A DNA stretch of 37,290 nt from a bacterium (GCA_021786355.1 JAJYNK010000017.1:1-37290); one strand, 5' to 3'. Numbered from the stretch's first letter, positions 25,118 through 34,262 are shown. Notes: a model not told the origin generated them from the sequence alone. Program-made: numbers and translations.

Positions 25118-25168
25118 TCCATTACAGCTTTTAAAGGACGCTCGTTGCCCGCTAAAAGCTGTAATGGA
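25118..25168 (-). promoter_or_regulatory. 5'-leader hairpin of the GC-rich gene
   Basis: TCCATTACAGCTTTTA / TAAAAGCTGTAATGGA, 16-bp perfect stem. Confidence 0.7.
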
Positions 25169-25236
25169 ATTTCCCGCAATTATTTGTTTTTAAAGAACTA
25201 TTTTATGACTTAATTATAACATACCGTCATTTTTTG

Positions 25237-25860
25237 TCAACTCTTTATCTCTCGCTTTAAATGTCTATTTAACCACCAAACCAAAGCGCTGATTATCAGA
25301 ATCAAAATTAAATAGTCAAACTTTCGAAAATACATCATCGCCACTCCCCAATTCTCGCCCAAACTATACCCCATGTAGGCCAAAAAACCCGACCAAATAA
25401 GCGACCCCGAAAAAGTCGCGATTAAAAACCTTTTTAAATTCATTTTTGCCAACCCGGCCGGAAGCGAAATAAAAGTGCTGACTATCGGAACCATTCTCCC
25501 CAAAAAAACCGAAAAATCTCCCCGCTTCTCAAACCATTTTTTAGCCAAATCCAAATTAATATCGCTGATCAAAAATTTCAAGATTGTTGATTTATTTCTG
25601 GCCGGTCCGGATAAAAATCCAGCCAATTTATAGGACAAAAAAGCTCCAACTAAGTTACCGAGCGCGCCCGTTAAAATAACGGTCCAAAAATTAAACCTTC
25701 CGTTAAAAACCAAAAAACCGGAAAATGTCATTGTCGCTTCCGACGGAAGCGGAATATTGAAACTCTGAAGCGCCATAAGCAAAAAAACACCGACATAACC
25801 GGTGGCGCTGATGACGCTTAAAATAAAACCCGATATTAAAGCAATAACATCAACGATCAT
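25237..25860 (-). CDS. DedA/SNARE-associated (VTT) family membrane protein
   Basis: FNIPLPSEATMTFSGFLV; GRMVPIVSTFISLPAGLAKMNLKRFLIAT. Confidence 0.9.
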   Translation of the reverse strand: MIVDVIALISGFILSVISATGYVGVFLLMALQSFNIPLPSEATMTFSGFLVFNGRFNFWTVILTGALGNLVGAFLSYKLAGFLSGPARNKSTILKFLISDINLDLAKKWFEKRGDFSVFLGRMVPIVSTFISLPAGLAKMNLKRFLIATFSGSLIWSGFLAYMGYSLGENWGVAMMYFRKFDYLILILIISALVWWLNRHLKREIKS

Positions 25861-26893
25861 CTATTCTTAAAATGGTTGCCGCTTCATTGGGATCAACTGC
25901 TGTTATTTCTATCCCCGTGCCAAGTTCAAAACCAGCTGAAATGCTGATTTGAGGCACAATTTCTATATGCCAATGGTAGTGACCATGCTTTTGTTTATCA
26001 ACATGCGGAGCCGTATGAATGAAAAAATTATAATCAGGATCTTTAAGCTTAATTTCAATTCCTTTAAGGACTTTTTGCAAAACATCGACAACCGCTTCCG
26101 TATCTTCTTTTTCCGTTTCTTCAAAAAACGGCAAGTGTTTTTTGGGAAAAATCCTTACTTCAAACGGCTCTCTTGAAACAAAGGGTGTAAAAGCGATTGC
26201 GCCGGCGTTTTCATAAACAACTCGCGCCTTGTCTTTCTTCTCCCATTCAATCATAACGCAGTGAACGCATTTTTTATTCACGAAAAAATACGAGTCCGAA
26301 CCCTTCAAAGATCTTCCGATATCCGGGGGAATAATCGGAAGCGATATTATTTGGTAATGCGGGTGATAAACCGAGGCGCCCGCTCTCGGCCCCCAATTAT
26401 GAAAAATGGACGTATAAGACGTACAATTGTCTTTACTGATGATTGAGTACCGATCTTTAAAAGCCGTAAAAACCAAGTTAGCCGTATCCTTATCCAAATT
26501 CGCGAAATTTTTATCATGATCGCGGGTAATAACAAGGTCGTGATAACCAACGCCCTCAACGACCGCATAGGGGCCTTTTTTGAATTCTTTGGCGCAACTA
26601 GTTTTGCGCTTTAATGCCGGGTACTTATTTTCCAAAATCTGAACCTGCCAATTTTTCAAATCGCCTTGATAACCTGGAAATTCTTTATCTATAAAAATAT
26701 GCTTTTTACCGTTTGCATAAATAAGAGCCGGCGGGCTATTCCCGCTTTTTTGAGGGTCCTCAAAAGGACAGTTTTCAATCGGCGCTTTTACTCGTTCTTC
26801 TTTTTTTAAAAATTGCTCCGGCTTTTTAGCTCGAGCAGGAGCAATTGCCACCCAATCTCCGGAAACAATATCTTGACGAAGTTCAGAATCCAT
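25850..26893 (-). CDS. galT: Galactose-1-phosphate uridylyltransferase-like (HIT superfamily)
   Basis: LRQDIVSGDWVAIAPARAKKPEQF; NWGPRAGASVYHPHYQIISLP; HYHWHIEIVPQ. Confidence 0.85.
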   Translation of the reverse strand: MDSELRQDIVSGDWVAIAPARAKKPEQFLKKEERVKAPIENCPFEDPQKSGNSPPALIYANGKKHIFIDKEFPGYQGDLKNWQVQILENKYPALKRKTSCAKEFKKGPYAVVEGVGYHDLVITRDHDKNFANLDKDTANLVFTAFKDRYSIISKDNCTSYTSIFHNWGPRAGASVYHPHYQIISLPIIPPDIGRSLKGSDSYFFVNKKCVHCVMIEWEKKDKARVVYENAGAIAFTPFVSREPFEVRIFPKKHLPFFEETEKEDTEAVVDVLQKVLKGIEIKLKDPDYNFFIHTAPHVDKQKHGHYHWHIEIVPQISISAGFELGTGIEITAVDPNEAATILRIDDR

Positions 26894-26980
26894 AATAAAA
26901 ATTTAAAACTTAAAAATAAAAATGAAAAATATAAAATTTTTAAATTGAATTGTTTTTTATACAATTATCATATCGCCATT

Positions 26981-28870
26981 TTAATTTTTGATATTTTCAT
27001 TTTTCATTCTGTTTGTATAATACCATCTTAAGACATCCTTTGCTATCGGAATCGTGTTTAAACTCCCCTCTCGGGCATCTTCCACCAAAATCAAAATCGC
27101 TATTTTAGAAGTATCGAACGACTGATCGGCTGGTGCAAAACCCACAAAAAAAGCATTGACTTTGGTGTTTTGTTCAATTTGAGCGCTTCCTGTTTTGGCA
27201 GCCACTTTTACGGGCAAATCAGAAAGCAGATTGGAGGTTCCATAACTTTTCTCCACTCCGTCAATCATGCCTTTTTTAACTTCTTTTATTGAATTTATAA
27301 GGTCTGTGTTATCAGCGATTATTTTCGGACTGTTTTCTTTTATTAAGTTCCCTTTTTCATCGGTTATTTTTTTCACGACAAACGGTTGAAAAATTTTACC
27401 GCCATTAGCGATGGAACTTATGTAATTAATAAGTTCCAGAGGAGTTATCATTAGGTCTCCTTGGCCGATACTTACGTTATAAGTATCTCCAAGACGCCAA
27501 ATGGTTCCTGTTCTTTTTTCTTTTTCAGCCGGGTCGGGCAAAAATCCATTTTTTTCTCCGGGCAAATCAATTCCGGTTTTTTGGTCTAACATAAATTTTT
27601 GCCAATATTTTTTTAAGCGCTGTACGCCCAAACCGCCTATATCTTCGAATCCTCCGCCAACTTCGTAAAAATAAACATTGCTTGAACGGGCAATTGCCGA
27701 ATATAAATTCACCCAACCATGCGGTTTCCAATCCACAAAACGCGACGGCTTGTCCGGAAAATACGGATTGGGAATTTCAATGTAGCCTTTTGAAAAAACG
27801 CTTTTCAGAGGAGAAACTACGTTTTCGTTCAAAGCCGCTACACCAACTAGCGGTTTTATGGTTGATCCCGGGTTATAAACGCCCGAAACAATCCGATTAA
27901 AAAGAGGTTGGTCCGAATCGCTAAACATTCCACTGCTTAAATGATTATTATCAAAAGTAGGGATACTGACCAAAGCCAAAACTTCTCCGGTTTGGGGGTT
28001 TATTGCCACCCCAGCGCCTCGCGTCCTGCCGATATTATAAAGCCCTTGTTTTAATCGATTAAAAAAATAATTTTGGAAATCGCTGTCGATTGTCAAATAA
28101 AAATTATCGCCGCTTATCGAATCGACCGCGAACTTTTCTTCTATAATTTGATTTTTAGAATTTTTGTATTTGACGGTTTTCCCCGCTTGCCCTCTTAAAT
28201 AATTGTCGTAATAAAATTCCAGGCCATCCTTGCCTACGGTATCGTTAATTAAAAAATTTTCGTTATTTTTTAAATCCTTTTTATCCACCGCGCCGACATA
28301 ACCGAGAATATGGGAAAAAATTCCTCCATCCGGATATTGCCTTTTAAAATCGTTCTCTACTCTAAAAACATTTGAATCTAAAACTTTTATCTTTGTCACC
28401 TCTTCAATAGTCAAATCGCGGGCAATTATAAGCGATTTTTGTTTTTCCAAATCAGTTTCCAAAAGCGATTTTTCCATCTCATCACTATTAATTCCTAAAA
28501 TGGCGGATATTTTCTCTATCTCGGCTTTTTGTTCGTCTTTGTTTTTTAAAAATAACGCCGAAATGTCCAAAACAACCCTAAAAGACGGGATATTTGTTAC
28601 GAGGGTTTTATTATTGCGGTCAAAAAATATTCCTCTTGAAGCAGTAAGAGCCGTTATGTCGCTGACATTGTCTTGAGCCCGATTTTTATAAAAATCCCCT
28701 TTTGCTATTCCTAAAGAAAAAATTTTTGCCGCGCTTATCAAAACCATAAGTCCGGCAAAAAAAATAATCAGATTAAAAGCTTTTTTAGAAAGAGGCATTT
28801 CTAATTCTCCAAAATCCTTTTTTAAATCGTCTAAAATCGCGTCTTCTAAAAATATGTCCGGTTTCTTCAT
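26981..28870 (-). CDS. mrdA: Penicillin-binding protein 2
   Basis: GILFDRNN-like, GVAINPQTGEVLALVSIPTFDNN, GVYNPGSTIKPLVGVAAL, AKTGSAQ. Confidence 0.92.
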   Translation of the reverse strand: MKKPDIFLEDAILDDLKKDFGELEMPLSKKAFNLIIFFAGLMVLISAAKIFSLGIAKGDFYKNRAQDNVSDITALTASRGIFFDRNNKTLVTNIPSFRVVLDISALFLKNKDEQKAEIEKISAILGINSDEMEKSLLETDLEKQKSLIIARDLTIEEVTKIKVLDSNVFRVENDFKRQYPDGGIFSHILGYVGAVDKKDLKNNENFLINDTVGKDGLEFYYDNYLRGQAGKTVKYKNSKNQIIEEKFAVDSISGDNFYLTIDSDFQNYFFNRLKQGLYNIGRTRGAGVAINPQTGEVLALVSIPTFDNNHLSSGMFSDSDQPLFNRIVSGVYNPGSTIKPLVGVAALNENVVSPLKSVFSKGYIEIPNPYFPDKPSRFVDWKPHGWVNLYSAIARSSNVYFYEVGGGFEDIGGLGVQRLKKYWQKFMLDQKTGIDLPGEKNGFLPDPAEKEKRTGTIWRLGDTYNVSIGQGDLMITPLELINYISSIANGGKIFQPFVVKKITDEKGNLIKENSPKIIADNTDLINSIKEVKKGMIDGVEKSYGTSNLLSDLPVKVAAKTGSAQIEQNTKVNAFFVGFAPADQSFDTSKIAILILVEDAREGSLNTIPIAKDVLRWYYTNRMKNENIKN

Positions 28871-28871
28871 G

Positions 28872-28982
28872 GCTTCGCTTTAATATAATACAAACGCCGC
28901 GAACTTTATGCGAACACCACGAATTTTTTCCTTTTTTACTCCTTTGTTCGCGGTGTTCGTATACGTTCGCATTGTTGGCATT
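28872..28982. repeat. Stop-to-start intergenic repeat, copy C
   Basis: cgctttaatataatacaaacgccgcgaactttatgcgaacaccacgaa...ttcgcggtgttcgtatacgttcgcattgttggcatta. Confidence 0.85.
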
Positions 28983-29868
28983 ATAATTTTTGGCAATACG
29001 GGCAAAAATGGGCTGACCTGCCCGCCATTTTAACCCGTTTTATCAATGTTTGGCAACGCGGGCACGGTTCTCCTTCTTTTCGATAAACAAGCCGAACTTT
29101 GTTGTATGTTCCTGCCCTGCCTGAAGCATCTCGAAAGTCGCTTATTGAAGTCCCTCTAAGCTTTAAAGCTCTCTTTAATACCCGTCTCATAGCCAAATAT
29201 AAATTTTTTGTTTCTTTTTTTGTTAATTTATTCGCTGGCTTAAACGGATGTATTTTTGCCAAAAAAAGCGCTTCGTCGGAATAAATATTTCCTATGCCGG
29301 AAATTATTTCCTGATTCATCAACGCTTGCTTTATCTTCCCGCTAACGCGCCCGATAATATTTTCGAATTTTTCAAAAAACAATTTTTTGTCTAGCGCGTC
29401 CGGACCTAGTTTTTTTAACTCCGGCAGATTTTCTATTTTCTCTTTGTCTCCCAATAAAACTTTTGCGAATTTCCTCAAATCGGATAAAGCCATCTGCCGT
29501 CCGTTGTCAAAATAAAAAATAAGATGGATATAGCCGTTAACTTTTTCCCGAAGCAATCCCTTTTCCAAACTAATTATCTCGTATTTAAATTTTGAAATTT
29601 TTTGCGTCCGCCATTTTCCCACTAAAAGATGTCCGGTCATTTTTTGATGAACCAATAACAAATAACCGTGGCTTAAATAAATTAAGATGTTTTTCCCCGC
29701 TCTTTTTATTTTTTTTACTTCAAGTCCCTTTATTTCTTTTTCAAATACTTTTGGCTTTGGGTTTTTTATTGTTTTAGGCCAATCAAACCAAACGGCCGTT
29801 ATTTTACGGCCTATAATTTTCCTATTTAAATCGTCGACGATTGTTTGGACTTCCGGAAGCTCGGGCAT
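28981..29868 (-). CDS. mutM: Formamidopyrimidine-DNA glycosylase
   Basis: MPELPEVQTIVDDL; GIGNIYSDEALFLAKIHP; zinc finger CPRCQTLIKRVKMAGRSAHFCPYCQ. Confidence 0.95.
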   Translation of the reverse strand: MPELPEVQTIVDDLNRKIIGRKITAVWFDWPKTIKNPKPKVFEKEIKGLEVKKIKRAGKNILIYLSHGYLLLVHQKMTGHLLVGKWRTQKISKFKYEIISLEKGLLREKVNGYIHLIFYFDNGRQMALSDLRKFAKVLLGDKEKIENLPELKKLGPDALDKKLFFEKFENIIGRVSGKIKQALMNQEIISGIGNIYSDEALFLAKIHPFKPANKLTKKETKNLYLAMRRVLKRALKLRGTSISDFRDASGRAGTYNKVRLVYRKEGEPCPRCQTLIKRVKMAGRSAHFCPYCQKL

Positions 29869-29927
29869 GCCAATGTTGTTTAAATTTACAAGCTCAATGC
29901 GCAGTAAATTTTACCACAACATTGAGC

Positions 29928-29983
29928 ACCCAGCACCATTTTTGAAAAATAGAAAATTCTATAGTACAAAAATGGTGCTGGGT
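29928..29983. repeat. Inverted-repeat element with 17-bp perfect arms
   Basis: ACCCAGCACCATTTTTG (29928-29944) / CAAAAATGGTGCTGGGT (29967-29983). Confidence 0.85.
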
Positions 29984-30028
29984 AAAGGTTTTGTAATTCC
30001 GACCAAAGCGTCGGAAACAAAGCCCTTT
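29984..30028. repeat. Flanking hairpin module abutting the histidine kinase stop codon
   Basis: AAAGGTTTTGTAATTCCGAC…GTCGGAAACAAAGCCCTTT. Confidence 0.7.
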
Positions 30029-31361
30029 AATATTCCTCCATTATCTGCGCGGTCTTGGAAGGAATCAAACTCCTGTCAGTTGGTAAAGTTATATAAAAAG
30101 TGCTGCCTCGGTTTACTTCCGATTCAACCCAAATTTCTCCGCCATGCGCTTTTACAATATTTTTAGTAATATAAAGGCCTAGTCCAATTCCTTCAGTTAC
30201 CGATTTAACCGCGTTTTCCGCTCGGAAAAACTTAGTAAACAATCTTTGGGCGTCTTTTGCTGGAATTCCTATCCCCGTATCTTTAATGATTATTTGCGCA
30301 AACGGCTGGTTGTTAAGTTTAGTTAATGCAACCGTCACTTGCCCGTTTTCAACATTATATTTTATGGCATTAGTTATCAAATTAGAAAGCACTATCGAAA
30401 GCTTATGCTTATCAGCCGCTACTTTTATTTCTTTTTCTTTAGGTTTTTGAAAAAATAATTTAATGTTTGTTTGTCTTGCTAAATCAATAAATCCTTCGAA
30501 AACTTCGCTTATAAAAGAAATCAAATCAATTTCCTCGAATTGATAATCAAATTTCCCTTCCTCTATTTTAGCGACATCTAATAAATCACTAACATTTTCA
30601 ATTGCTATTTTAGTTGCCGCAAGACCGGATTTTGCAATTTCCATTTGCTCTTTCGACAAATCTTCTTTGCTAAGAGTTTCCCATCCCCAAAGCATGCCGG
30701 TTAACGGAGTCCTTAGTTGATGCGCCGCGATTTCTATAAATTCGCTTTTTGATCTTAAAATCCCCAATTCCCTGGTTCTATCTCTTATCACTTTTACAAA
30801 ACCCAACAAATTCCCTTCAGAATCGATAATTTTACTGGTTGCAACTCTCAAATCATATCTGGGATCTTCAAATGAAAAGTCGGAAACTTGCAATCCAGTA
30901 ACGTCTTCAGATCTCCGCACAACCAAAGGCGCGAGAGACGGAAACAAAATTTGGCATAAAAAAGAAAATCTCCGATCTTTGGCTTTTTCCGGAGTAAAAT
31001 ACTCACCGATTATATCTGCCGCTGAAACGTTAAAAATTTTTTCCGCTGCCTTGTTAAAAATTAGTACCTTAAAATTAGGATCGTAAGCTATAACCGCGTC
31101 ATAAAGATCGGTAATTATATTGCTAAGCTGGGTTTTTTCCACTTTCACCGCTAAATTAACTCGGGCAGATCGAAAGCTGTAAACTAAAATTATAATGACG
31201 CCCAGTATTAAAAGAATTGCCAGATCAAAAAATACCCAACTTTCCGAAAGATAAAAAAACCCCGCGACCAGTGAAAATAACACGAACACAAAAAACAGCC
31301 AGAAAAATCTCATTTCCGGCAAAAATAAAAAACTAGATTTCCTTTTTTTAATTTCCGCCAT
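30027..31361 (-). CDS. Membrane PAS-domain sensor histidine kinase
   Basis: EFIEIAAHQLRTPLTGMLWGWETL (HisKA), NLITNAIKYN, DTGIGIPAKD, GIGLGLYITKNIVKAHGGEIWVES. Confidence 0.95.
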   Translation of the reverse strand: MAEIKKRKSSFLFLPEMRFFWLFFVFVLFSLVAGFFYLSESWVFFDLAILLILGVIIILVYSFRSARVNLAVKVEKTQLSNIITDLYDAVIAYDPNFKVLIFNKAAEKIFNVSAADIIGEYFTPEKAKDRRFSFLCQILFPSLAPLVVRRSEDVTGLQVSDFSFEDPRYDLRVATSKIIDSEGNLLGFVKVIRDRTRELGILRSKSEFIEIAAHQLRTPLTGMLWGWETLSKEDLSKEQMEIAKSGLAATKIAIENVSDLLDVAKIEEGKFDYQFEEIDLISFISEVFEGFIDLARQTNIKLFFQKPKEKEIKVAADKHKLSIVLSNLITNAIKYNVENGQVTVALTKLNNQPFAQIIIKDTGIGIPAKDAQRLFTKFFRAENAVKSVTEGIGLGLYITKNIVKAHGGEIWVESEVNRGSTFYITLPTDRSLIPSKTAQIMEEY

Positions 31362-31362
31362 A

Positions 31363-31513
31363 CCCGGTAGTAGAACAACGATTTATAAATTAAATAATTT
31401 AATTTATTTCGTTTATTTAAATTGGATTTGTTTATTTATAAATATCTTTACATTTTACCCGGTAACAATATTGGTGCCTACTGACGAAATTAATCGTTGT
31501 TTCACTAACCGGG
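31363..31513 (-). promoter_or_regulatory. Long inverted repeat in the histidine kinase 5' leader
   Basis: CCCGGTTAGTGAAACAACGATT vs CCCGGTAGTAGAACAACGATT in opposite orientation; proximal arm ends 1 nt before the ATG. Confidence 0.7.
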
Positions 31514-31542
31514 CATATTTTTTAAACACTCAAGCACTCAAG

Positions 31543-32661
31543 CTACAGCGCCAGCGAATAAAAGCGGTTATCATATCTATTTATAAAAAGAAATTTATTT
31601 CCATAAAACGAAATAGAATCTGCATCAATTGATTGGCTATCACCAAGAGCAATGGTTTCCAATTTATTGCCGTTAAGATCGAGTTGAATAAAATTATCAT
31701 TTGAAAACACGGCTCTCTTAAAATAATCATCAACAAATTTAACTCTGTCGAAAACGGATTGATCGTTAGGCACCGCGCAAAAAATATTTGACCGGCCGGC
31801 TATAAAACATTTTTGAGGAAAGGTATAAAATCCGAAATCCGCCAATTTTTTTCCGTTTCCATCGATTAAAGAAAGTTTTGGCGTATTTAAATTTGCGCTG
31901 AATTTAATTCCCAGATCGCCAAATTTGGAAAAAGACAAAATTAAACCGCTCCCGGATAAAAACTTAGTAATGTTTTTTGTTTTTAAATCAATCGACCAAA
32001 TTTCCGTTTCAGCTTCCGTAAACATTTTTGAAACCAATAATACTTTATTAGAATTTATCCACTTAATATCGAAGTCCTCCTGATTTAACGACAAAATTTT
32101 TATTTGTTTTTTAGAAAATTCGCCGCCTCCTTTTTTAAAATTAGCAATATCGTTTGTAAACAAATCAGAATAGCCTTTTAAATTATTTTGAAGATAAGCA
32201 ATTTTCCCGCCGTCGCTTGAAAAAGAAGCCGCCGTTATCGTACTTGGCAAAATAAGCCATTTTTTATTTTCCAAATCGAAAATATTCCACTTAGAAACCC
32301 CTAAATTGGAAAACTCTACTAAAACAAGTTTCCCGTCAGCTGAAAATTCTCCTTTTTTTACATCACCCATCGCTTGATCGCTAATCGCCTCTTCGCTATT
32401 TTGATTGGTTTTAAATATTTTCCCGTCCGAACTTAAATAAAAAATATTTTCCAAGGAACTATCGGCCCAATAAGCAACCACGAACTCATTACTTAATGCT
32501 TTCAGTTTTAAAACAGCTTGCGAAGGCAAATTCGAACTAACTTCTCCGGGAGAAATAGACGGCGTTAAAATTTCTTTTGATTTTTTCCACCCAAAATAAA
32601 CGCCGACCCCAACGGCAGCTATTGCGATTATGATTATTATTATGATAAGTGTTTTTTTCAT
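31543..32661 (-). CDS. Membrane-anchored beta-propeller-like (WD40/TolB-type) hypothetical
   Basis: N-terminal TM MKKTLIIIIIIIAIAAVGVGVYF; repeated SSDGGKIAYL/SADGKLVLV motifs; start taken at MKKTL. Confidence 0.65.
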   Translation of the reverse strand: MKKTLIIIIIIIAIAAVGVGVYFGWKKSKEILTPSISPGEVSSNLPSQAVLKLKALSNEFVVAYWADSSLENIFYLSSDGKIFKTNQNSEEAISDQAMGDVKKGEFSADGKLVLVEFSNLGVSKWNIFDLENKKWLILPSTITAASFSSDGGKIAYLQNNLKGYSDLFTNDIANFKKGGGEFSKKQIKILSLNQEDFDIKWINSNKVLLVSKMFTEAETEIWSIDLKTKNITKFLSGSGLILSFSKFGDLGIKFSANLNTPKLSLIDGNGKKLADFGFYTFPQKCFIAGRSNIFCAVPNDQSVFDRVKFVDDYFKRAVFSNDNFIQLDLNGNKLETIALGDSQSIDADSISFYGNKFLFINRYDNRFYSLAL

Positions 32662-32672
32662 GAATATAGATA

Positions 32673-33554
32673 TCATCCGCTCATTGGCCTTACCAAAACA
32701 TCCCAATGGTCGCCTCCTTTGGCGTCTTTTTCTCTGGCATAAATAGCGCCCGTTGAATTTTCTTTATATTGAGGCGCGCCGTCGCTTCTTGCTCCCACAT
32801 AAGTAAAGTTATTGCTTTTAGTTATGTAATTATTCAAAACGGTATTTGGCCTTACGTCAAACTTATAACCGCTGCCATGATCGTATCCCCCGACAGTATG
32901 CCCTCCTTCCGTGCCCCCTGTCACAAACACATTATCGCCCCCAACAGCTTTTCCTAAAGACAAAATTTCCGCCATTGTTTCAACCTGTATTCCGTTTAAA
33001 CCAACACACCCGGTCGTCTGCCCTTGGCTGCACGCTGTTTTAGCTCCTATCCCGTAAGTTGAAAGTTGTCTTCTACTCGCGTCCTCGCTATATGTTTCAC
33101 CGACTAAGTCCGCGAAAGAAGCATAAGTAGTTGAGGTTGGGCTTTTTAAAACCGGCAAATCTCCCAATTCTTTTCCTATTGCGCCAACGTCGTTTAAGCG
33201 CGGATTAATTGTATTAAAAATCACGGCCGCGCCAGCCAAAAGAACAATACCCCAAAGAGTGTCTTTTATCCTTTCGTCGGCCTCTTTCACCAAACTAGGA
33301 TTTCCAACCGCGCCCCAAGTTCTTAAAATACCCGCGTAAACCAAGGACCCGAAAGCTACAAGCCCTACCACTGCCATGGCGACATTATATAAAAATCCAA
33401 CCGACAATCCCAAATTATTTCCGGAAGCGACATCGTTATATCCAGGAACGTTTTTAAAATACATTAAAACACTTGACGAAGCGCCGAGAGCGGATTTAGC
33501 AAAAATAAAAATAATCAAAAACAAAAAAAAGATAAACGCGGTTTTTTTAATCAT
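32673..33554 (-). CDS. Secreted/membrane protein: T4SS pilin-like TM region fused to an M15-like peptidase domain
   Basis: Two TMs as in VirB2-like CPR proteins; C-terminal TEGGHTVGGYDHGSGYKFDVR...GGDHWDV resembles M15/VanY His/Asp/His spacing. Confidence 0.6.
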   Translation of the reverse strand: MIKKTAFIFFLFLIIFIFAKSALGASSSVLMYFKNVPGYNDVASGNNLGLSVGFLYNVAMAVVGLVAFGSLVYAGILRTWGAVGNPSLVKEADERIKDTLWGIVLLAGAAVIFNTINPRLNDVGAIGKELGDLPVLKSPTSTTYASFADLVGETYSEDASRRQLSTYGIGAKTACSQGQTTGCVGLNGIQVETMAEILSLGKAVGGDNVFVTGGTEGGHTVGGYDHGSGYKFDVRPNTVLNNYITKSNNFTYVGARSDGAPQYKENSTGAIYAREKDAKGGDHWDVLVRPMSG

Positions 33555-33568
33555 ATTTTTCAGAAAAA

Positions 33569-34261
33569 TTATTTCAGTTTAAATTGAACTTCCTTATTTG
33601 CAAATTCCATTTCGTTTAATAAATTTTTAGCAGTCACCTTCAGATTGATTTCCGAATTCAAGCCTACCTTCGGATCAACGTTGAAATTTAATAAATTTAA
33701 ACCTTTGTAAATTCCGGCTGTTTGCCCGTTTGCGGTCCATTGAAAAGAAAGGTTATTTAAGGTTTTTACGTTGAAGAAAAACGGATTTGCCTTAAATATC
33801 GCCGTTTTTGAAACGTTATTTAATGAAAGCGCCGGCGACTCAATATTGACTTCCGGATTAACCACGGGTATTTGAATTATTTTATTAAAAGATTGGCCTT
33901 TATAATCCGGTAAAGCGATTCTTAACTCTATGTTATTGCCCGGATAATCAGTAACCGTAAAAAAATATTTTTTAATGCCTAAACCGTCATTTTCGTTTTT
34001 TACCAAATTATCATTTACATACCAACGCACAACAACATTCGATAAATCGGAAATTTTTCCGTTTTTTAATAATTCGAAACTTACGCTCACGCGGCTGCCC
34101 CGACTCGGTAAAATTTTACCCTCATACCAAGCAGGGACAAAACCATCAGCCTTCCAAGTAGTTAAAAATTCATACCCGCTCTGCGCGTAAGCAATATTAA
34201 AACTAGAAAATAAAAACAGGGCGTAAAGTATGAAAAAAATTTTTAAAATTCTATTTATCAT
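33569..34261 (-). CDS. Secreted hypothetical protein with beta-sandwich-like repeats
   Basis: Signal peptide and extracellular-type composition within the T4SS-like locus. Confidence 0.65.
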   Translation of the reverse strand: MINRILKIFFILYALFLFSSFNIAYAQSGYEFLTTWKADGFVPAWYEGKILPSRGSRVSVSFELLKNGKISDLSNVVVRWYVNDNLVKNENDGLGIKKYFFTVTDYPGNNIELRIALPDYKGQSFNKIIQIPVVNPEVNIESPALSLNNVSKTAIFKANPFFFNVKTLNNLSFQWTANGQTAGIYKGLNLLNFNVDPKVGLNSEINLKVTAKNLLNEMEFANKEVQFKLK

Positions 34262-34262
34262 T

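Noticed and set aside
26894-26980. AT-rich mirrored sequence between mrdA and galT as a possible regulatory element
   Set aside because: Looks like low-complexity AAAATGAAAAAT-type intergenic filler; no specific structure I can defend.
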